The position numbers and the translations under genes were made by a program. Shown piece after piece: positions 18,812 through 27,810 of a stretch of 64,000 nucleotides of DNA (positions are counted from its first letter, which is position 1; every line of letters begins with the position of its first letter). Source of the stretch: Pseudomonadota bacterium (GTDB lineage Bacteria > Pseudomonadota > Gammaproteobacteria > Xanthomonadales > Rhodanobacteraceae); NCBI GenBank assembly GCA_018241365.1, contig JAFEDX010000191.1, positions 1 to 64,000 on the forward strand, given 5' to 3'. Below the pieces are notes generated by a model, which was given only the letters and a program-made list of their open reading frames with translations, made no database searches and was not told where the DNA came from.

Positions 18812-19475
18812 CTTCGGCCTCGAGCAGGTAGCCGAGCCCGCGCACCGTGCGCAGGTTGACCCCGCTGCCTTCCAGCTTGCGGCGCAGGCGGTGCACCGCG
18901 ATGTCCAGTCCGTTGTCGGTGAGTGCGTCGTTCCACGTGCACAGCGCCTCGATCACGTGTTCGCGCGAGGTCACCCGGTTGCGGTGCGATGCCAGCACCT
19001 CCAGCAACGCGAATTCGCGCGCGGTCAGCTCCAACGGCTGGTCGCCGGACAGTACCCTCCGCCCGGCGAGGTCGATCGAGAGGCTGCCCAACTGCAGCGT
19101 GGGGACGCCGCTGTTGCTCTGGCGGCGGAGCAGGGCGCGCACGCGTGCGTCGAACTCGGCCAGGCTGAAAGGTTTCACCAGGTAATCGTCGGCGCCGAGA
19201 TCGAGCGTGCGCACGCGCAGGTCCAGATCGTCGCGCGCGGTGATGACCAGCACCGGGATGCCGTTGTGGGCCGTGCGCAACTTGCGCAGCACCTCGCTGC
19301 CGCTTTCACCGGGCAGGCCAAGGTCGAGCACGACCAGTGCGAAGGCATGTTCCTGCAATGCCGCGAGGGCAGCCTTGCCGTTGGCAAGATGATCGACGAC
19401 ATGGCCTGCACGTTGCAGCGAATCACACACCGCATCCGCGATCGCCGCATCGTCTTCGACTACCAGCATCCGCAT
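18801..19475 (-). CDS. OmpR/PhoB-family response regulator, partner of the adjacent kinase
   Basis: 224 residues. The receiver domain starts MRMLVVEDDAAIADAVCDSL, with acidic pocket Glu7/Asp8/Asp9, phospho-acceptor Asp51 in VVLDLGLPG and Lys101 in DDYLVKPFSLAEFD. A C-terminal winged helix (LELTAREFALLEVLASHRNR, then DNGLDIAVHRLRRKLEGSGV, RTVRGLGYLLE) binds DNA. I chose the ATG at 19475, which gives the canonical receiver start. It is the first gene of a two-gene operon with the kinase. Confidence 0.95.
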   Translation of the reverse strand: MRMLVVEDDAAIADAVCDSLQRAGHVVDHLANGKAALAALQEHAFALVVLDLGLPGESGSEVLRKLRTAHNGIPVLVITARDDLDLRVRTLDLGADDYLVKPFSLAEFDARVRALLRRQSNSGVPTLQLGSLSIDLAGRRVLSGDQPLELTAREFALLEVLASHRNRVTSREHVIEALCTWNDALTDNGLDIAVHRLRRKLEGSGVNLRTVRGLGYLLEAEDGP

Positions 19476-19506
19476 GCCTGGCCCCGCTGGGAAGAGTGGA
19501 AGTGCG

Positions 19507-20079
19507 TCAAGCGTACAACTTGACGAGGATGATTTCGCCATGGCCCTCGATGAAGGTCGGGGTCGCATCGCCGTCCGGTATGACCAGCGCCGCATCGCCA
19601 GGGTTCAACTGCAGCTTTGCGCCCGCTCCGCTCCGCAGCACGGCATGGCCGTCGTCCAGATACACCAGCCAGCGCAGGCCGGGTTCGATCGACCAAGGCG
19701 TCGAACCGTCCAGCCCGTGCGGCGAGGCGTCGCCGCACGCGTTGCCGCGCAGCATCAGGTTGAAGTCGCGGGTCGGCCCCGCCGGAAGCAGGCCTTGGGG
19801 TGCGGGCGACCCGTCGAAGCGCAGTGCCTCCAGTCGCCGGGCCCGGAGCTCGCGGCCATCAGGGAAGCGCAAGGTCATCGGCCCGTCCAGCGGAACCAGG
19901 GTGCGCCGCGTGGCAGGCAGGTCCGAGAACGGGCCATCGCATTCGACCCTGGCGACGCTGACCCGCAACCGCCAATCCGGATTATCGGGCTCGCGCAGGA
20001 TCACGGTGGTGCTGCCCGCGCCGTTGGCCCAGGGCTCGTCGCGTTGTTCGGCGCGTGGAATTGCACGCAGGGTCGGCAT
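19507..20079 (-). CDS. HutD/Ves family cupin protein
   Basis: 190 residues. The opening LRAIPRAEQRDEPWANGAGS-TT, followed by DWRLRVSVARVECDGPFSDL, PATRRTLVPLDGPMTLRF, FDGSPAP, PTRDFNLMLRG and a final cupin strand set, is the HutD/Ves pattern (usual length 180-200). HutD is linked to histidine utilisation and is thought to limit flux through an unknown ligand; Ves is cold-related in E. coli. No hut genes are nearby, so the role here is open. It lies 31 bp upstream of the response regulator on the same strand and may be co-transcribed. Confidence 0.85.
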   Translation of the reverse strand: MPTLRAIPRAEQRDEPWANGAGSTTVILREPDNPDWRLRVSVARVECDGPFSDLPATRRTLVPLDGPMTLRFPDGRELRARRLEALRFDGSPAPQGLLPAGPTRDFNLMLRGNACGDASPHGLDGSTPWSIEPGLRWLVYLDDGHAVLRSGAGAKLQLNPGDAALVIPDGDATPTFIEGHGEIILVKLYA

Positions 20080-20117
20080 GGCGGCGATGGTAGCGTCGTA
20101 CCGCGTGTGGTGCCGGG

Positions 20118-20579
20118 TCAGTCGAGCAGGCCGCGCAGCGTATCGAGGCCGAGGCGCAAGCTGTCCTTCCAGGCATGACCGACAATGGCTTCGCCCGTGC
20201 GCGCATCGCGGAAACTTTCTTCCTGTCCGGGCGCCAGCAGGTGGCGGTAGTCGATCGTCAATTCTTCACCGGCGGTCAGGTCACGGGTGGCGAAGATGAA
20301 ACCCAGCAGCCACAGGCCCGTGGGTTCGAAGCTGTGGTTGACGTAGCACTCGTCCGGCCAGTCCGGCGACAACGTGTAGCGGTCCTCGAACCAGCGCACC
20401 GAGGTGTGCAGCAAGGCCGCACGTTCCGGGTCGGAGACGATTTCCGCGAACGACCAGGTCTGGTCGATCTTGTCGGGTGCGATCGCGATGCGTCCGTGCG
20501 CCAAGGGTTCTTCGAGGAACACCCCGTTGCCGGCGCCGGGGATGGCCGATGGGGCGATGCGGTAACGGGGCAGGATCAC
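20118..20579 (-). CDS. Small SET-domain protein (putative lysine methyltransferase)
   Basis: 153 residues, essentially one SET domain. The N-terminal SET motif is SAIPGAGNGVFLEEPLAHGR. The cofactor/knot motif is CYVNHSFEPTGLW, in place of the more common NHS-C-x-P-N, and GEELTIDYRHLL supplies the catalytic Tyr region. Such short bacterial SET proteins transfer methyl groups from S-adenosylmethionine to protein lysines; the target is unknown. A GTG start at 20579 is supported by GAGGG about 8 bp before it; no ATG is close enough. The post-SET Cys cluster is absent. Confidence 0.8.
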   Translation of the reverse strand: MILPRYRIAPSAIPGAGNGVFLEEPLAHGRIAIAPDKIDQTWSFAEIVSDPERAALLHTSVRWFEDRYTLSPDWPDECYVNHSFEPTGLWLLGFIFATRDLTAGEELTIDYRHLLAPGQEESFRDARTGEAIVGHAWKDSLRLGLDTLRGLLD

Positions 20580-20671
20580 GGTGAAACCCTCACGCGTCGA
20601 ACAAAGCGCGCGAGTGTAGTGCGTCGCGTGCGTGCCGGCGATGCGGGGGTGGCCGCACCGCCGGCTGGCTC

Positions 20672-20998
20672 TCACTGTTTGCGCGCGCGATGGCTCGGCT
20701 TGGCTGCCGCCTTGGGGGCGGCGGCCGGCACCGCACCGTCGAGGCGGATCGCGTCGTGGTTGCGGGCCAGGGTCTTTTCGCCGATGCCCTTGACGTGGCG
20801 CAGCTCCTCGACCTGCTTGAAGGGGCCGTGCGCGTCGCGGTAGGCGACGATGGCCTGGGCCTTGCTCATGCCGATCCCGTCGAGCGAAGTGGCGATGGTC
20901 TGCGCGTCGGCCTTGTTGACGTTGACCGGTGTCGCGGCCACGGCGGGCAGCGCAATGGCGAGGCAGAGTGCGAGTACAGCAAGCGAGCGTTTGAACAT
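20672..20998 (-). CDS. ComEA-like secreted helix-hairpin-helix protein
   Basis: 108 residues. There is a signal peptide at about 1-21 (MFKRSLAVLALCLAIALPAV-AA), then a tandem helix-hairpin-helix domain (TPVNVNKADAQTIATSLDGI, GMSKAQAIVAYRDAHGPFKQ, VKGIGEKTLARNHDAIRLD) and a basic Ala/Lys/Pro tail. The family includes ComEA, the periplasmic DNA-binding protein of natural transformation. This secreted single-domain form fits that role. No other competence gene is adjacent. A perfect 8-bp hairpin at 21021-21041 lies just upstream of the start in the putative leader. Confidence 0.88.
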   Translation of the reverse strand: MFKRSLAVLALCLAIALPAVAATPVNVNKADAQTIATSLDGIGMSKAQAIVAYRDAHGPFKQVEELRHVKGIGEKTLARNHDAIRLDGAVPAAAPKAAAKPSHRARKQ

Positions 20999-21197
20999 GA
21001 TGGTGTCCCTCGTGGTGGATCGCGCCACCGGTTGTGGCGCGTGGGACAAGCTTGCGGTGCGTGGCGATCGGGTGCTGCCGGTGCGCGTTGCGTGGAGTTG
21101 TCGGCCTGCGCAGGCGCGGTTTGTCGGAATCGTCCGACCGCGCAGGCGCGCGAGGCGGCCTGTTAAACTGCGGGTTTTGTGCGGCGAGGAGTGCGCA

Positions 21198-22643
<1,446 letters not shown>

Positions 22644-22665
22644 GTGAGACGCGTCCTGGTCGCCC

Positions 22666-23103
22666 ATGATCCTGCGCATCCGTCCTTCCGTGCCTGCGGA
22701 TGCCGAGGCGCTGGCATTGCTGACCGAACAGCTTGGCTACCCGATCGATGCAGCGACGATGGCAGGGCGGCTGCAGGACATCGCCGCCTCGGGTTCCGGC
22801 GTGGTGCTGGTGGCCGAAGGTGTCGACGGGAGCGTGGTCGGCTACGCGCACGCACTGGTGCAACGTTTCACCTTTGCAGACCCGTTCGTCGAGCTGGCGG
22901 CGCTGGTGGTCGATGAGGCCGCGCGCAGCGACGGTGCAGGCGCAGCGCTGCTGCAGGCCGTCGAAGATTGGACGCGCGGGGCGGGGATTGCGACGGTGTA
23001 CGTGCGTTCGGCCGTGTCCCGCGAACACGCGCATCTTTTCTATCTGCGCGAGGGTTACCACGAGAGCTTGAGGCAGGTGGTGTTCGTCAGGCACCTTGGA
23101 TGA
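22666..23103 (+). CDS. GNAT-family N-acetyltransferase
   Basis: 145 residues, a single GNAT domain: ILRIRPSVPADAEALALLTE, VELAALVVDEAARSDGAGAA (motif A) and HLFYLREGYHESLRQVVFVR at the C terminus. The ATG at 22666 follows the M20 gene by 22 bp on the same strand. The substrate cannot be told from the sequence. The rhomboid gene follows 53 bp later. Confidence 0.88.
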   Translation: MILRIRPSVPADAEALALLTEQLGYPIDAATMAGRLQDIAASGSGVVLVAEGVDGSVVGYAHALVQRFTFADPFVELAALVVDEAARSDGAGAALLQAVEDWTRGAGIATVYVRSAVSREHAHLFYLREGYHESLRQVVFVRHLG

Positions 23104-23156
23104 TCCGCGCGGCGTTGCCCGCTACCCTTGCCGAATCCTTCATGTGAGGAAGCTCC

Positions 23157-23816
23157 ATGCAATTCGACCTGCCACCCGTCACCCGCGCGCTGCTGATCGC
23201 CAACGTGGTGATCTTCCTGCTGGAACAGATCCCGTCGCTGCAGCCGCTCCTGATCGCTTACGGCGCGTTGTGGCCGGTGGGCCCCGCCCACCCGATGCTG
23301 AATGGGGCGGGTGGCGTGGTGCTGGTCGGGTTCCAGTTCTGGCAAATCGTCACCTACGCGTTCCTGCATGGCGGCTGGGGCCACATCTTCTTCAACATGT
23401 TCGCGTTGTGGATGTTCGGCGGCCCGATCGAACACCTGCTGGGTGCGAAACACTACACGTTCTATTACTTCTTCTGTGCGGTAACCGCCGCCATCGCACA
23501 CCTGCTGGTCGCGCAGTTCTACACGCACGGGTTCTACCCGACCATCGGCGCATCGGGCGCGATTTTCGGCCTGCTGGTTGCGTTCGGCGTGATGTATCCA
23601 CGGGTGAAGATGTTCCTGATCTTCCTGCCGATCCCGATGCCGGCGTGGGTATTCGTGCTGGGCTACATCCTGCTCGAACTGTTCTTCGGCGTCAGTGGTT
23701 TCGAATCTGGTGTCGCGCACTTCGCGCACCTGGGCGGTGCGGTGGGTGGCTTCGTGCTGCTGCAGTACTGGCGCGGCAAGCTGCCGTTCAAGCCACGGCG
23801 TATCCTCACGCGCTGA
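23157..23816 (+). CDS. Rhomboid family intramembrane serine protease
   Basis: 219 residues with six hydrophobic segments. It shows HGGWGHIFFNMFALWMFGGP (the His-x8-Asn oxyanion region), the catalytic Ser133 in TIGASGAIFGLLVAF, and His191 in VAHFAHLGGAVGGF as the dyad partner. Rhomboids cut transmembrane helices in the inner membrane. AGGAAG about 6 bp before the ATG supports the start. It converges with the next gene. Confidence 0.94.
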   Translation: MQFDLPPVTRALLIANVVIFLLEQIPSLQPLLIAYGALWPVGPAHPMLNGAGGVVLVGFQFWQIVTYAFLHGGWGHIFFNMFALWMFGGPIEHLLGAKHYTFYYFFCAVTAAIAHLLVAQFYTHGFYPTIGASGAIFGLLVAFGVMYPRVKMFLIFLPIPMPAWVFVLGYILLELFFGVSGFESGVAHFAHLGGAVGGFVLLQYWRGKLPFKPRRILTR

Positions 23817-23839
23817 ATGACTGAGCGGGCACGGGCCGG

Positions 23840-24442
23840 TCAGCGCGTGCTGATATGGAGATCCTGCACATACACCACTTCGCAGGCGCCGTCGCCGGTG
23901 TCGTCACGTGCCATGGAGCTGCGCCAGCGCCAGCCACCCGGTTTGTCGGCTTCGACCAGCAAACCGTCGAGCGTGACCACGTCGCCCACGCGCACGCGCT
24001 TCAGTTCGTGGACGACCAATGCGTTCGCCGGAAGCATGTGCATGTTGGCGCTGTGCGTTTCGATCTCGCGCCGCGGGATGGGAAACGCCTGCACGCGCCA
24101 GTAATAGAACCGGTTGCCCTGGCTGATGTCGATCTTGCGCAGCACCGCGCTGTCGGACATGCGTCCCCAACCGAAGGCGAGATCGGTAGGCGAAAGATCC
24201 GATTCGGCGTCGAAGCGGTAGTCGTCGCGCGACAAGACGCGTGCGGTCAGGGAGAACTTTGCCAGTGGATGCAGGATCGCGTCCTTGTACGCGATCGGCG
24301 ACTGCGGCGAATTGAAATCAACTTGCGCCGGGTCGTCCGGTGCGATCACCCCTTCGGCGCGCGCGACCGGGCGGCTGCTCCACCACCACCATCCGGCCCA
24401 TAGTGCAAGGGCGCACAGCAGCCATGTCTTCCAGTGCCGCAT
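23840..24442 (-). CDS. Uncharacterised membrane-anchored protein
   Basis: About 200 residues, not recognised as a named family. The Trp-rich N terminus MRHWKTWLLCALALWAGWWW is a signal anchor. The rest appears extracytoplasmic and soluble, with DFNSPQSPIAYKDAILHPLA, LAFGWGRMSDSAVLRKIDIS, FYYWRVQAFPIPRREIETHS and the late VGDVVTLDGLLVEADKPGGW. The GDVVTLDG and RSSMARDD elements suggest a small beta-domain. A longer start 30 bp upstream is possible. It converges with the rhomboid gene, 23 bp between stops. No functional inference is made from neighbours. Confidence 0.7.
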   Translation of the reverse strand: MRHWKTWLLCALALWAGWWWWSSRPVARAEGVIAPDDPAQVDFNSPQSPIAYKDAILHPLAKFSLTARVLSRDDYRFDAESDLSPTDLAFGWGRMSDSAVLRKIDISQGNRFYYWRVQAFPIPRREIETHSANMHMLPANALVVHELKRVRVGDVVTLDGLLVEADKPGGWRWRSSMARDDTGDGACEVVYVQDLHISTR

Positions 24443-24563
24443 CGGGAGCTCCGGAGCCTGCGGCGCAAGCATAAGCCCGTTGCATGCCGTGGCCCGTGCT
24501 GCCCGTCACGCGGTGCGTTGGCATGCTCCGTGCCCGTGCGCATTCGTCGATGCGCGGTGCAAC

Positions 24564-24592
24564 AAAAAGGCCCATGGAACCATGGGCCTTTT
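24564..24592 (-). terminator. Strong intrinsic terminator after the nitrobindin-like gene
   Basis: GGCCCATGG (24569-24577) pairs perfectly with CCATGGGCC (24580-24588), flanked by AAAAA on the left and TTTT on the right. It would work on both strands. It lies 20 bp after the stop of the minus-strand gene at 24613. Confidence 0.9.
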
Positions 24593-24612
24593 GGGCTGGG
24601 CTTCGGTTGTGA

Positions 24613-25230
24613 TCAGGTGTTTTCCACGCTCGGGTGGAAGCGCTTAACCAGGTGCAGCGTGTTGCGGTCGGTATGCTTCATTTCCTTGCCGCCGATGGCC
24701 GCGAGTTTCAGCGTCAGCGTCTGTTCGTAGCTGAAGGTGCCGTCGTCGTTGAGCGAGAACGTGCTTTCAAAGCCCCGGAGTTCCGCGCGCTGCGAAAGGT
24801 ACTTGTTCTGCAGGATGCCGTAGTTGGGATCGCCGGGAGTCGCCTTGAAGACGATCTTCCTGTCGCGTGGCTTGGCGCTGCTGCCGGCCAGCATGGCGAT
24901 CCCGCGCCCGAATACCACGGCGCGCATGACCTGACCCATGGCCTTGTCCCACAGCAGGTAGCCCACTTCGTCGTGGAACGGATTCATGGCTTCCTCGCCG
25001 TGGCGCCACGCCTGGTTTTCGTACTTCAGTCCCTCGATTTCCTCCTTGCCGTTTTCCTGCTTCGGGATCGGGTGGAAGCGGAACCGCTCGAAGTAACCGG
25101 TTTCGGTCGTCTCGTCGTCCTTGTTGTGGTAGGAAAGGTCGACTCCCACGTTGCCTTCCCATTCGCCGACCAGCCAGGTCAATGGTCCGAGCGCCTGGGG
25201 TCCCTGGATTTCCTTTGTTGCCTTTGGCAT
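24613..25230 (-). CDS. Nitrobindin-like heme-binding beta-barrel protein
   Basis: 205 residues. The N-terminal GPLTWLVGEWEGNVGVD contains the GxWxGxG barrel signature of the THAP4/nitrobindin family. Later strands are YFERFRFHPIP, DEVGYLLWDKAMGQVMRAVV and FESTFSLNDDGTFSYEQTLT. Family members bind ferric heme and react with NO or peroxynitrite, or bind fatty-acid-like ligands. The proximal heme histidine cannot be assigned with certainty. It is a single-gene unit with the terminator at 24564-24592 and a palindrome at 25304-25319 upstream. Confidence 0.8.
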   Translation of the reverse strand: MPKATKEIQGPQALGPLTWLVGEWEGNVGVDLSYHNKDDETTETGYFERFRFHPIPKQENGKEEIEGLKYENQAWRHGEEAMNPFHDEVGYLLWDKAMGQVMRAVVFGRGIAMLAGSSAKPRDRKIVFKATPGDPNYGILQNKYLSQRAELRGFESTFSLNDDGTFSYEQTLTLKLAAIGGKEMKHTDRNTLHLVKRFHPSVENT

Positions 25231-25303
25231 GAGCGTGTCTCCTCAATGGTGGTGGATAGCCATTGCACCCTACGCTTTGCGTTTCCCGTTCGCCAATTGA
25301 TTG

Positions 25304-25319
25304 ATCGGATGAATCCGAT
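25304..25319 (-). promoter_or_regulatory. Palindrome upstream of the nitrobindin-like gene
   Basis: ATCGGAT-GA-ATCCGAT is a perfect 7-bp inverted repeat with a 2-bp centre, 74 bp before the start codon, in the most AT-rich part of this gap. It is a candidate regulator site; the regulator is unknown. Confidence 0.4.
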
Positions 25320-25362
25320 AGTTGGAAGCTATCGCACGGAATCAACAAAGACTGACTCGAAG

Positions 25363-25469
25363 CGGGCTCTTGTGGAAAGTCAGGGCGAGGGCCGGCGTCG
25401 GCGCCTTGGATGGCTCCTTGTCGGAAGCATTTGTGGCCGCGGCAAGGCGGCGGTCATGGATGACCGCAC
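25363..25469 (+). repeat. Dispersed ~110-bp intergenic repeat, copy D (divergent)
   Basis: It begins CGGGCTCTTGTGGAAAGTCA and ends with the palindrome GCGGTCATGGATGACCGC, the same layout as the other copies but with more substitutions. It lies directly head to tail with copy C. Together they fill most of the 348-bp gene-free stretch 25231-25578; the rest is the leader of the nitrobindin-like gene. Confidence 0.6.
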
Positions 25470-25578
25470 CAGCTCTCGTGAAAAATCAGGCCAAGGATGG
25501 CCGCTCTGGAGTTGCGCGTCCCGGAACGTTTTCTTCGCCCGACTCTCACAACATCACAGCGATCATGGACGATCGCAC
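25470..25578 (+). repeat. Dispersed ~110-bp intergenic repeat, copy C
   Basis: It has CGTGAAAAATCAGG, the hairpin GGCCAAGGATGGCC, GCTCTGGAG, a variable middle, and the end GCGATCATGGACGATCGCAC, which differs from copy A's end at one base in 20. It abuts the stop codon of rnk at 25579. Confidence 0.8.
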
Positions 25579-25992
25579 TCACCTGTGCAGGTCGCCCGCG
25601 GCTTCAGGCTGGTAATGGATCGCGGTGACCTTGAGCCGGTGCGTCTTGCCGCCCTCGCCCGGCCAGTCAATGCCCTGGCCCGCGCGCAGACCGAGCAGCG
25701 CGCTGCCCACCGGTGCCAGCACCGAAACCCGGCCGGCATCGGCATCGGCGTCCTTCGGATACACCAGCGTCAGGGTGTAGCGCTTGCCGCTGGTTTCGTC
25801 AATGCAGTCGGCCGACGAGTTCATGCTGACCACGTCATGCGGCATGTCCGCGGGTTCGACGATCTCGGCCCGGTCGAATTCCGCACGCAGCCGCGAAGCC
25901 ACGGGCGAGTCGCGCAAGGCAGGCGCCTCCAGCAGCGCTTCGATGCGCTCGACGTCCAGCCGGGAAAGGGTGATCGATGAACGGGTAGCCAT
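25579..25992 (-). CDS. rnk: Rnk/GreA-type nucleoside diphosphate kinase regulator
   Basis: 137 residues. There is a short N-terminal helical hairpin (ITLSRLDVERIEALLEAPAL) and a C-terminal GreA/GreB FKBP-like domain (VYPKDADADAGRVSVLAPVG, SALLGLRAGQGIDW). This is the Rnk layout: it binds RNA polymerase near the secondary channel but lacks the long GreA coiled coil needed for cleavage. The start codon is 1 bp after the oxyR stop, so it is co-transcribed with oxyR and perhaps part of the peroxide response. ATG at 25992 chosen. Confidence 0.88.
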   Translation of the reverse strand: MATRSSITLSRLDVERIEALLEAPALRDSPVASRLRAEFDRAEIVEPADMPHDVVSMNSSADCIDETSGKRYTLTLVYPKDADADAGRVSVLAPVGSALLGLRAGQGIDWPGEGGKTHRLKVTAIHYQPEAAGDLHR

Positions 25993-25993
25993 G

Positions 25994-26986
25994 TCAATCC
26001 TTGGGGTGATTCCTGCCGCCAACATACCGACCGCGCGACCGTTTCTCAATGGGCATGGTCTCAACGGGTGGCGCAGGCAAGGTCGATGGGTCGAGCAGTG
26101 CCGCGGGCAGTTGCTTGAACACCTCGGATAGCTGCAGCAGGAACTCGTGGATCGCCGAGCTGCGCCGCCAGAACATCGCGATGCGGCGGCTGGGAGCGTG
26201 TCCGCGGAACGAGGTCAGGTGGACGTTGCCGGTCTGCGCGATGGGCGGCTGCACCGCCAGCACCGGCAGCAGGGTGATGCCGACATTGGCGGCAACCATC
26301 TGCCGCAGGGTTTCGAGGCTGGTGGCCCGGAAACCCTGTTTTTCGTCGGCACCCGACATGCGGCAGACCTCCAGCGCCTGGTCGCGCAGGCAATGGCCGT
26401 CTTCCAGCAACAGCAGGTGCTCGTCCTCCAGATCCGCAAGTTTCAGCAGCTTGCGCCCGGCCAGCGGATGCGCATCGGGTGCCGCCAGCAGGAACGGTTC
26501 CTCGAACAGGAACTCGGAGTGCAGGGTATCGTCATGCACGGGCAGCGCGAGGATCGCGGCATCCAGCTTGCCCTCGCGCAGGCGCTGCAGCAGTTCGGCG
26601 GTTTTTTCCTCGACCAGCAGCAATTCCAGGCGTGGAAAGCGGTCGCGGATGGTGCCCAGCACGTGCGGCAACAGGTAGGGGCCAAGCGTGGGAAAGATCC
26701 CGAGGCGCAGGCTGCCGGCCTCAGGGTCGCGGTCGCGGCGTGCGATGCGCCGGATCTGCTCGACCTCGTTCAGCACTTCGCGCGCGCGCGCGACGATCTG
26801 CTGGCCAGCCTCGGTCAGCAGCACCTTGCGAGGCGTGCGCTCGACCAGGGTTACCCCGAGCTCGTCCTCCAGCTTCCTGATCTGGGTGGACAGGGTTGGC
26901 TGGCTGACGAAGCTGGCTTCGGCGGCGCGGCCGAAGTGCTTGTGGTCGGCGAGGGCGACGAGGTAGTGAAGGTCACGCAGGTTCAT
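25994..26986 (-). CDS. oxyR: Hydrogen-peroxide-sensing LysR-type regulator OxyR
   Basis: 330 residues. The LysR helix-turn-helix (MNLRDLHYLVALADHKHFGR, then AAEASFVSQPTLSTQIRKLE) is followed by the OxyR effector domain. Cys199 in LLEDGHCLRDQ and Cys208 in ALEVCRMSG match the redox cysteines of E. coli OxyR exactly in number and spacing. Oxidation to a disulfide turns it into an activator of peroxide-defence genes. It is divergent from ahpC across 186 bp and followed by rnk. The C-terminal 25 residues form a Pro/Arg-rich tail beyond the usual end. Confidence 0.95.
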   Translation of the reverse strand: MNLRDLHYLVALADHKHFGRAAEASFVSQPTLSTQIRKLEDELGVTLVERTPRKVLLTEAGQQIVARAREVLNEVEQIRRIARRDRDPEAGSLRLGIFPTLGPYLLPHVLGTIRDRFPRLELLLVEEKTAELLQRLREGKLDAAILALPVHDDTLHSEFLFEEPFLLAAPDAHPLAGRKLLKLADLEDEHLLLLEDGHCLRDQALEVCRMSGADEKQGFRATSLETLRQMVAANVGITLLPVLAVQPPIAQTGNVHLTSFRGHAPSRRIAMFWRRSSAIHEFLLQLSEVFKQLPAALLDPSTLPAPPVETMPIEKRSRGRYVGGRNHPKD

Positions 26987-27035
26987 GTCGATGCCTGGCT
27001 GTGCCGTGCGGGAGTGATTGTGTCAGCGGTTGCTT

Positions 27036-27092
27036 CGTAATATATATTAACTATCGACAGTATTCAATCAATCGATTGGACATATCGATGGT
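27036..27092 (+). promoter_or_regulatory. ahpC promoter/oxyR intergenic region, candidate OxyR site
   Basis: This is an unusually AT-rich island in GC-rich DNA. It contains TATATT at 27043-27048 as a possible -10, the palindrome CAATCGATTG at 27069-27078 and repeated ATCGA motifs at 27053, 27071 and 27084. Its position between oxyR and ahpC makes it the natural place for OxyR binding. I could not fit the full four-half-site consensus with confidence. Confidence 0.5.
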
Positions 27093-27172
27093 GGCTGCTT
27101 ACCCTGAGCAGGTGAACGGTGGCAGGGACGGCCCGGCCGCTCACTTCAATCCAACCCACAAGGAGATTTGCA

Positions 27173-27712
27173 ATGCTTACCGTAGGCAGCACTTTCCCGC
27201 ACTTCAACCTCAAGGCCACCGTGTCGATCGAAAACCTGGACAAGGCCTTCATCGACATCGACAACAAGACCTATCAGGGCAAGTGGACTTGCGTGTTCTT
27301 CTACCCGAAGGATTTCACCTTCGTGTGTCCGACCGAGATCAAGGGTTTTGCCGATCTCGACCAGCAGTTCCAGGACCGCGATTGCCAGATCCTCGCCGCC
27401 AGCACCGACTCCGAGTTCGTGCACCTGGCGTGGCGCAAGGACCACAAGGACCTGCGTGACCTGCCGTTCCCGATGCTGGCCGACATCAACAAGGACCTGA
27501 CGCGTGCGCTCGGCATCCTCGACGAGGAAGGCGTGGCCAGGCGTGCCACCTTCCTGGTCGATCCGGAAGGCGTGATCCGCTTCGTGTACGTGACCGAGGG
27601 TTCGGTTGGCCGCAACCCGGCCGAAGTGCTGCGCGTGCTGGATGCGCTGCAGACCGATGAACTCTGCCCGTGCAACTGGAACAAGGGTGAGGAAACCCTG
27701 AAGGCTGCGTAA
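27173..27712 (+). CDS. ahpC: Peroxiredoxin AhpC
   Basis: 179 residues. Typical 2-Cys peroxiredoxin: the peroxidatic Cys52 in KDFTFVCPTEIKGFADLD, and a C-terminal resolving site with Cys165 and Cys167 (DELCPCNWNKGEETL). It reduces H2O2 and organic peroxides in the cytosol. AAGGAG 9-14 bp before the ATG at 27173 supports the start. The next gene encodes AhpD, so the reducing partner is probably AhpD, as in Mycobacterium, rather than AhpF. It is divergent from oxyR. Confidence 0.95.
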   Translation: MLTVGSTFPHFNLKATVSIENLDKAFIDIDNKTYQGKWTCVFFYPKDFTFVCPTEIKGFADLDQQFQDRDCQILAASTDSEFVHLAWRKDHKDLRDLPFPMLADINKDLTRALGILDEEGVARRATFLVDPEGVIRFVYVTEGSVGRNPAEVLRVLDALQTDELCPCNWNKGEETLKAA

Positions 27713-27720
27713 GGCGTGCT

Positions 27721-27782
27721 GGGTCGCCTGCACGCAGGCTCCTACAACGATCACTGAGGCAGGAGCGTGCGTGCACGCGACC
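27721..27782. repeat. REP inverted pair (GTAGGAGC family) between ahpC and ahpD
   Basis: A minus-oriented half (27721-27745, GTAGGAGC to GCGACCC when read on the minus strand) faces a plus-oriented half (27759-27782, GCAGGAGC to GCGACC) across 13 bp. Each half can fold on itself. Further pairs are at 49510-49590 and 57493-57553. Confidence 0.8.
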
Positions 27783-27810
27783 GGCGGCATACACCATTTG
27801 GAGCAATGAG

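Noticed and set aside
17423-19475. Assigning the two-component system to tricarboxylate uptake (TctDE)
   Set aside because: The sensor type fits, but no tctCBA or citrate genes are nearby, so the ligand stays open.
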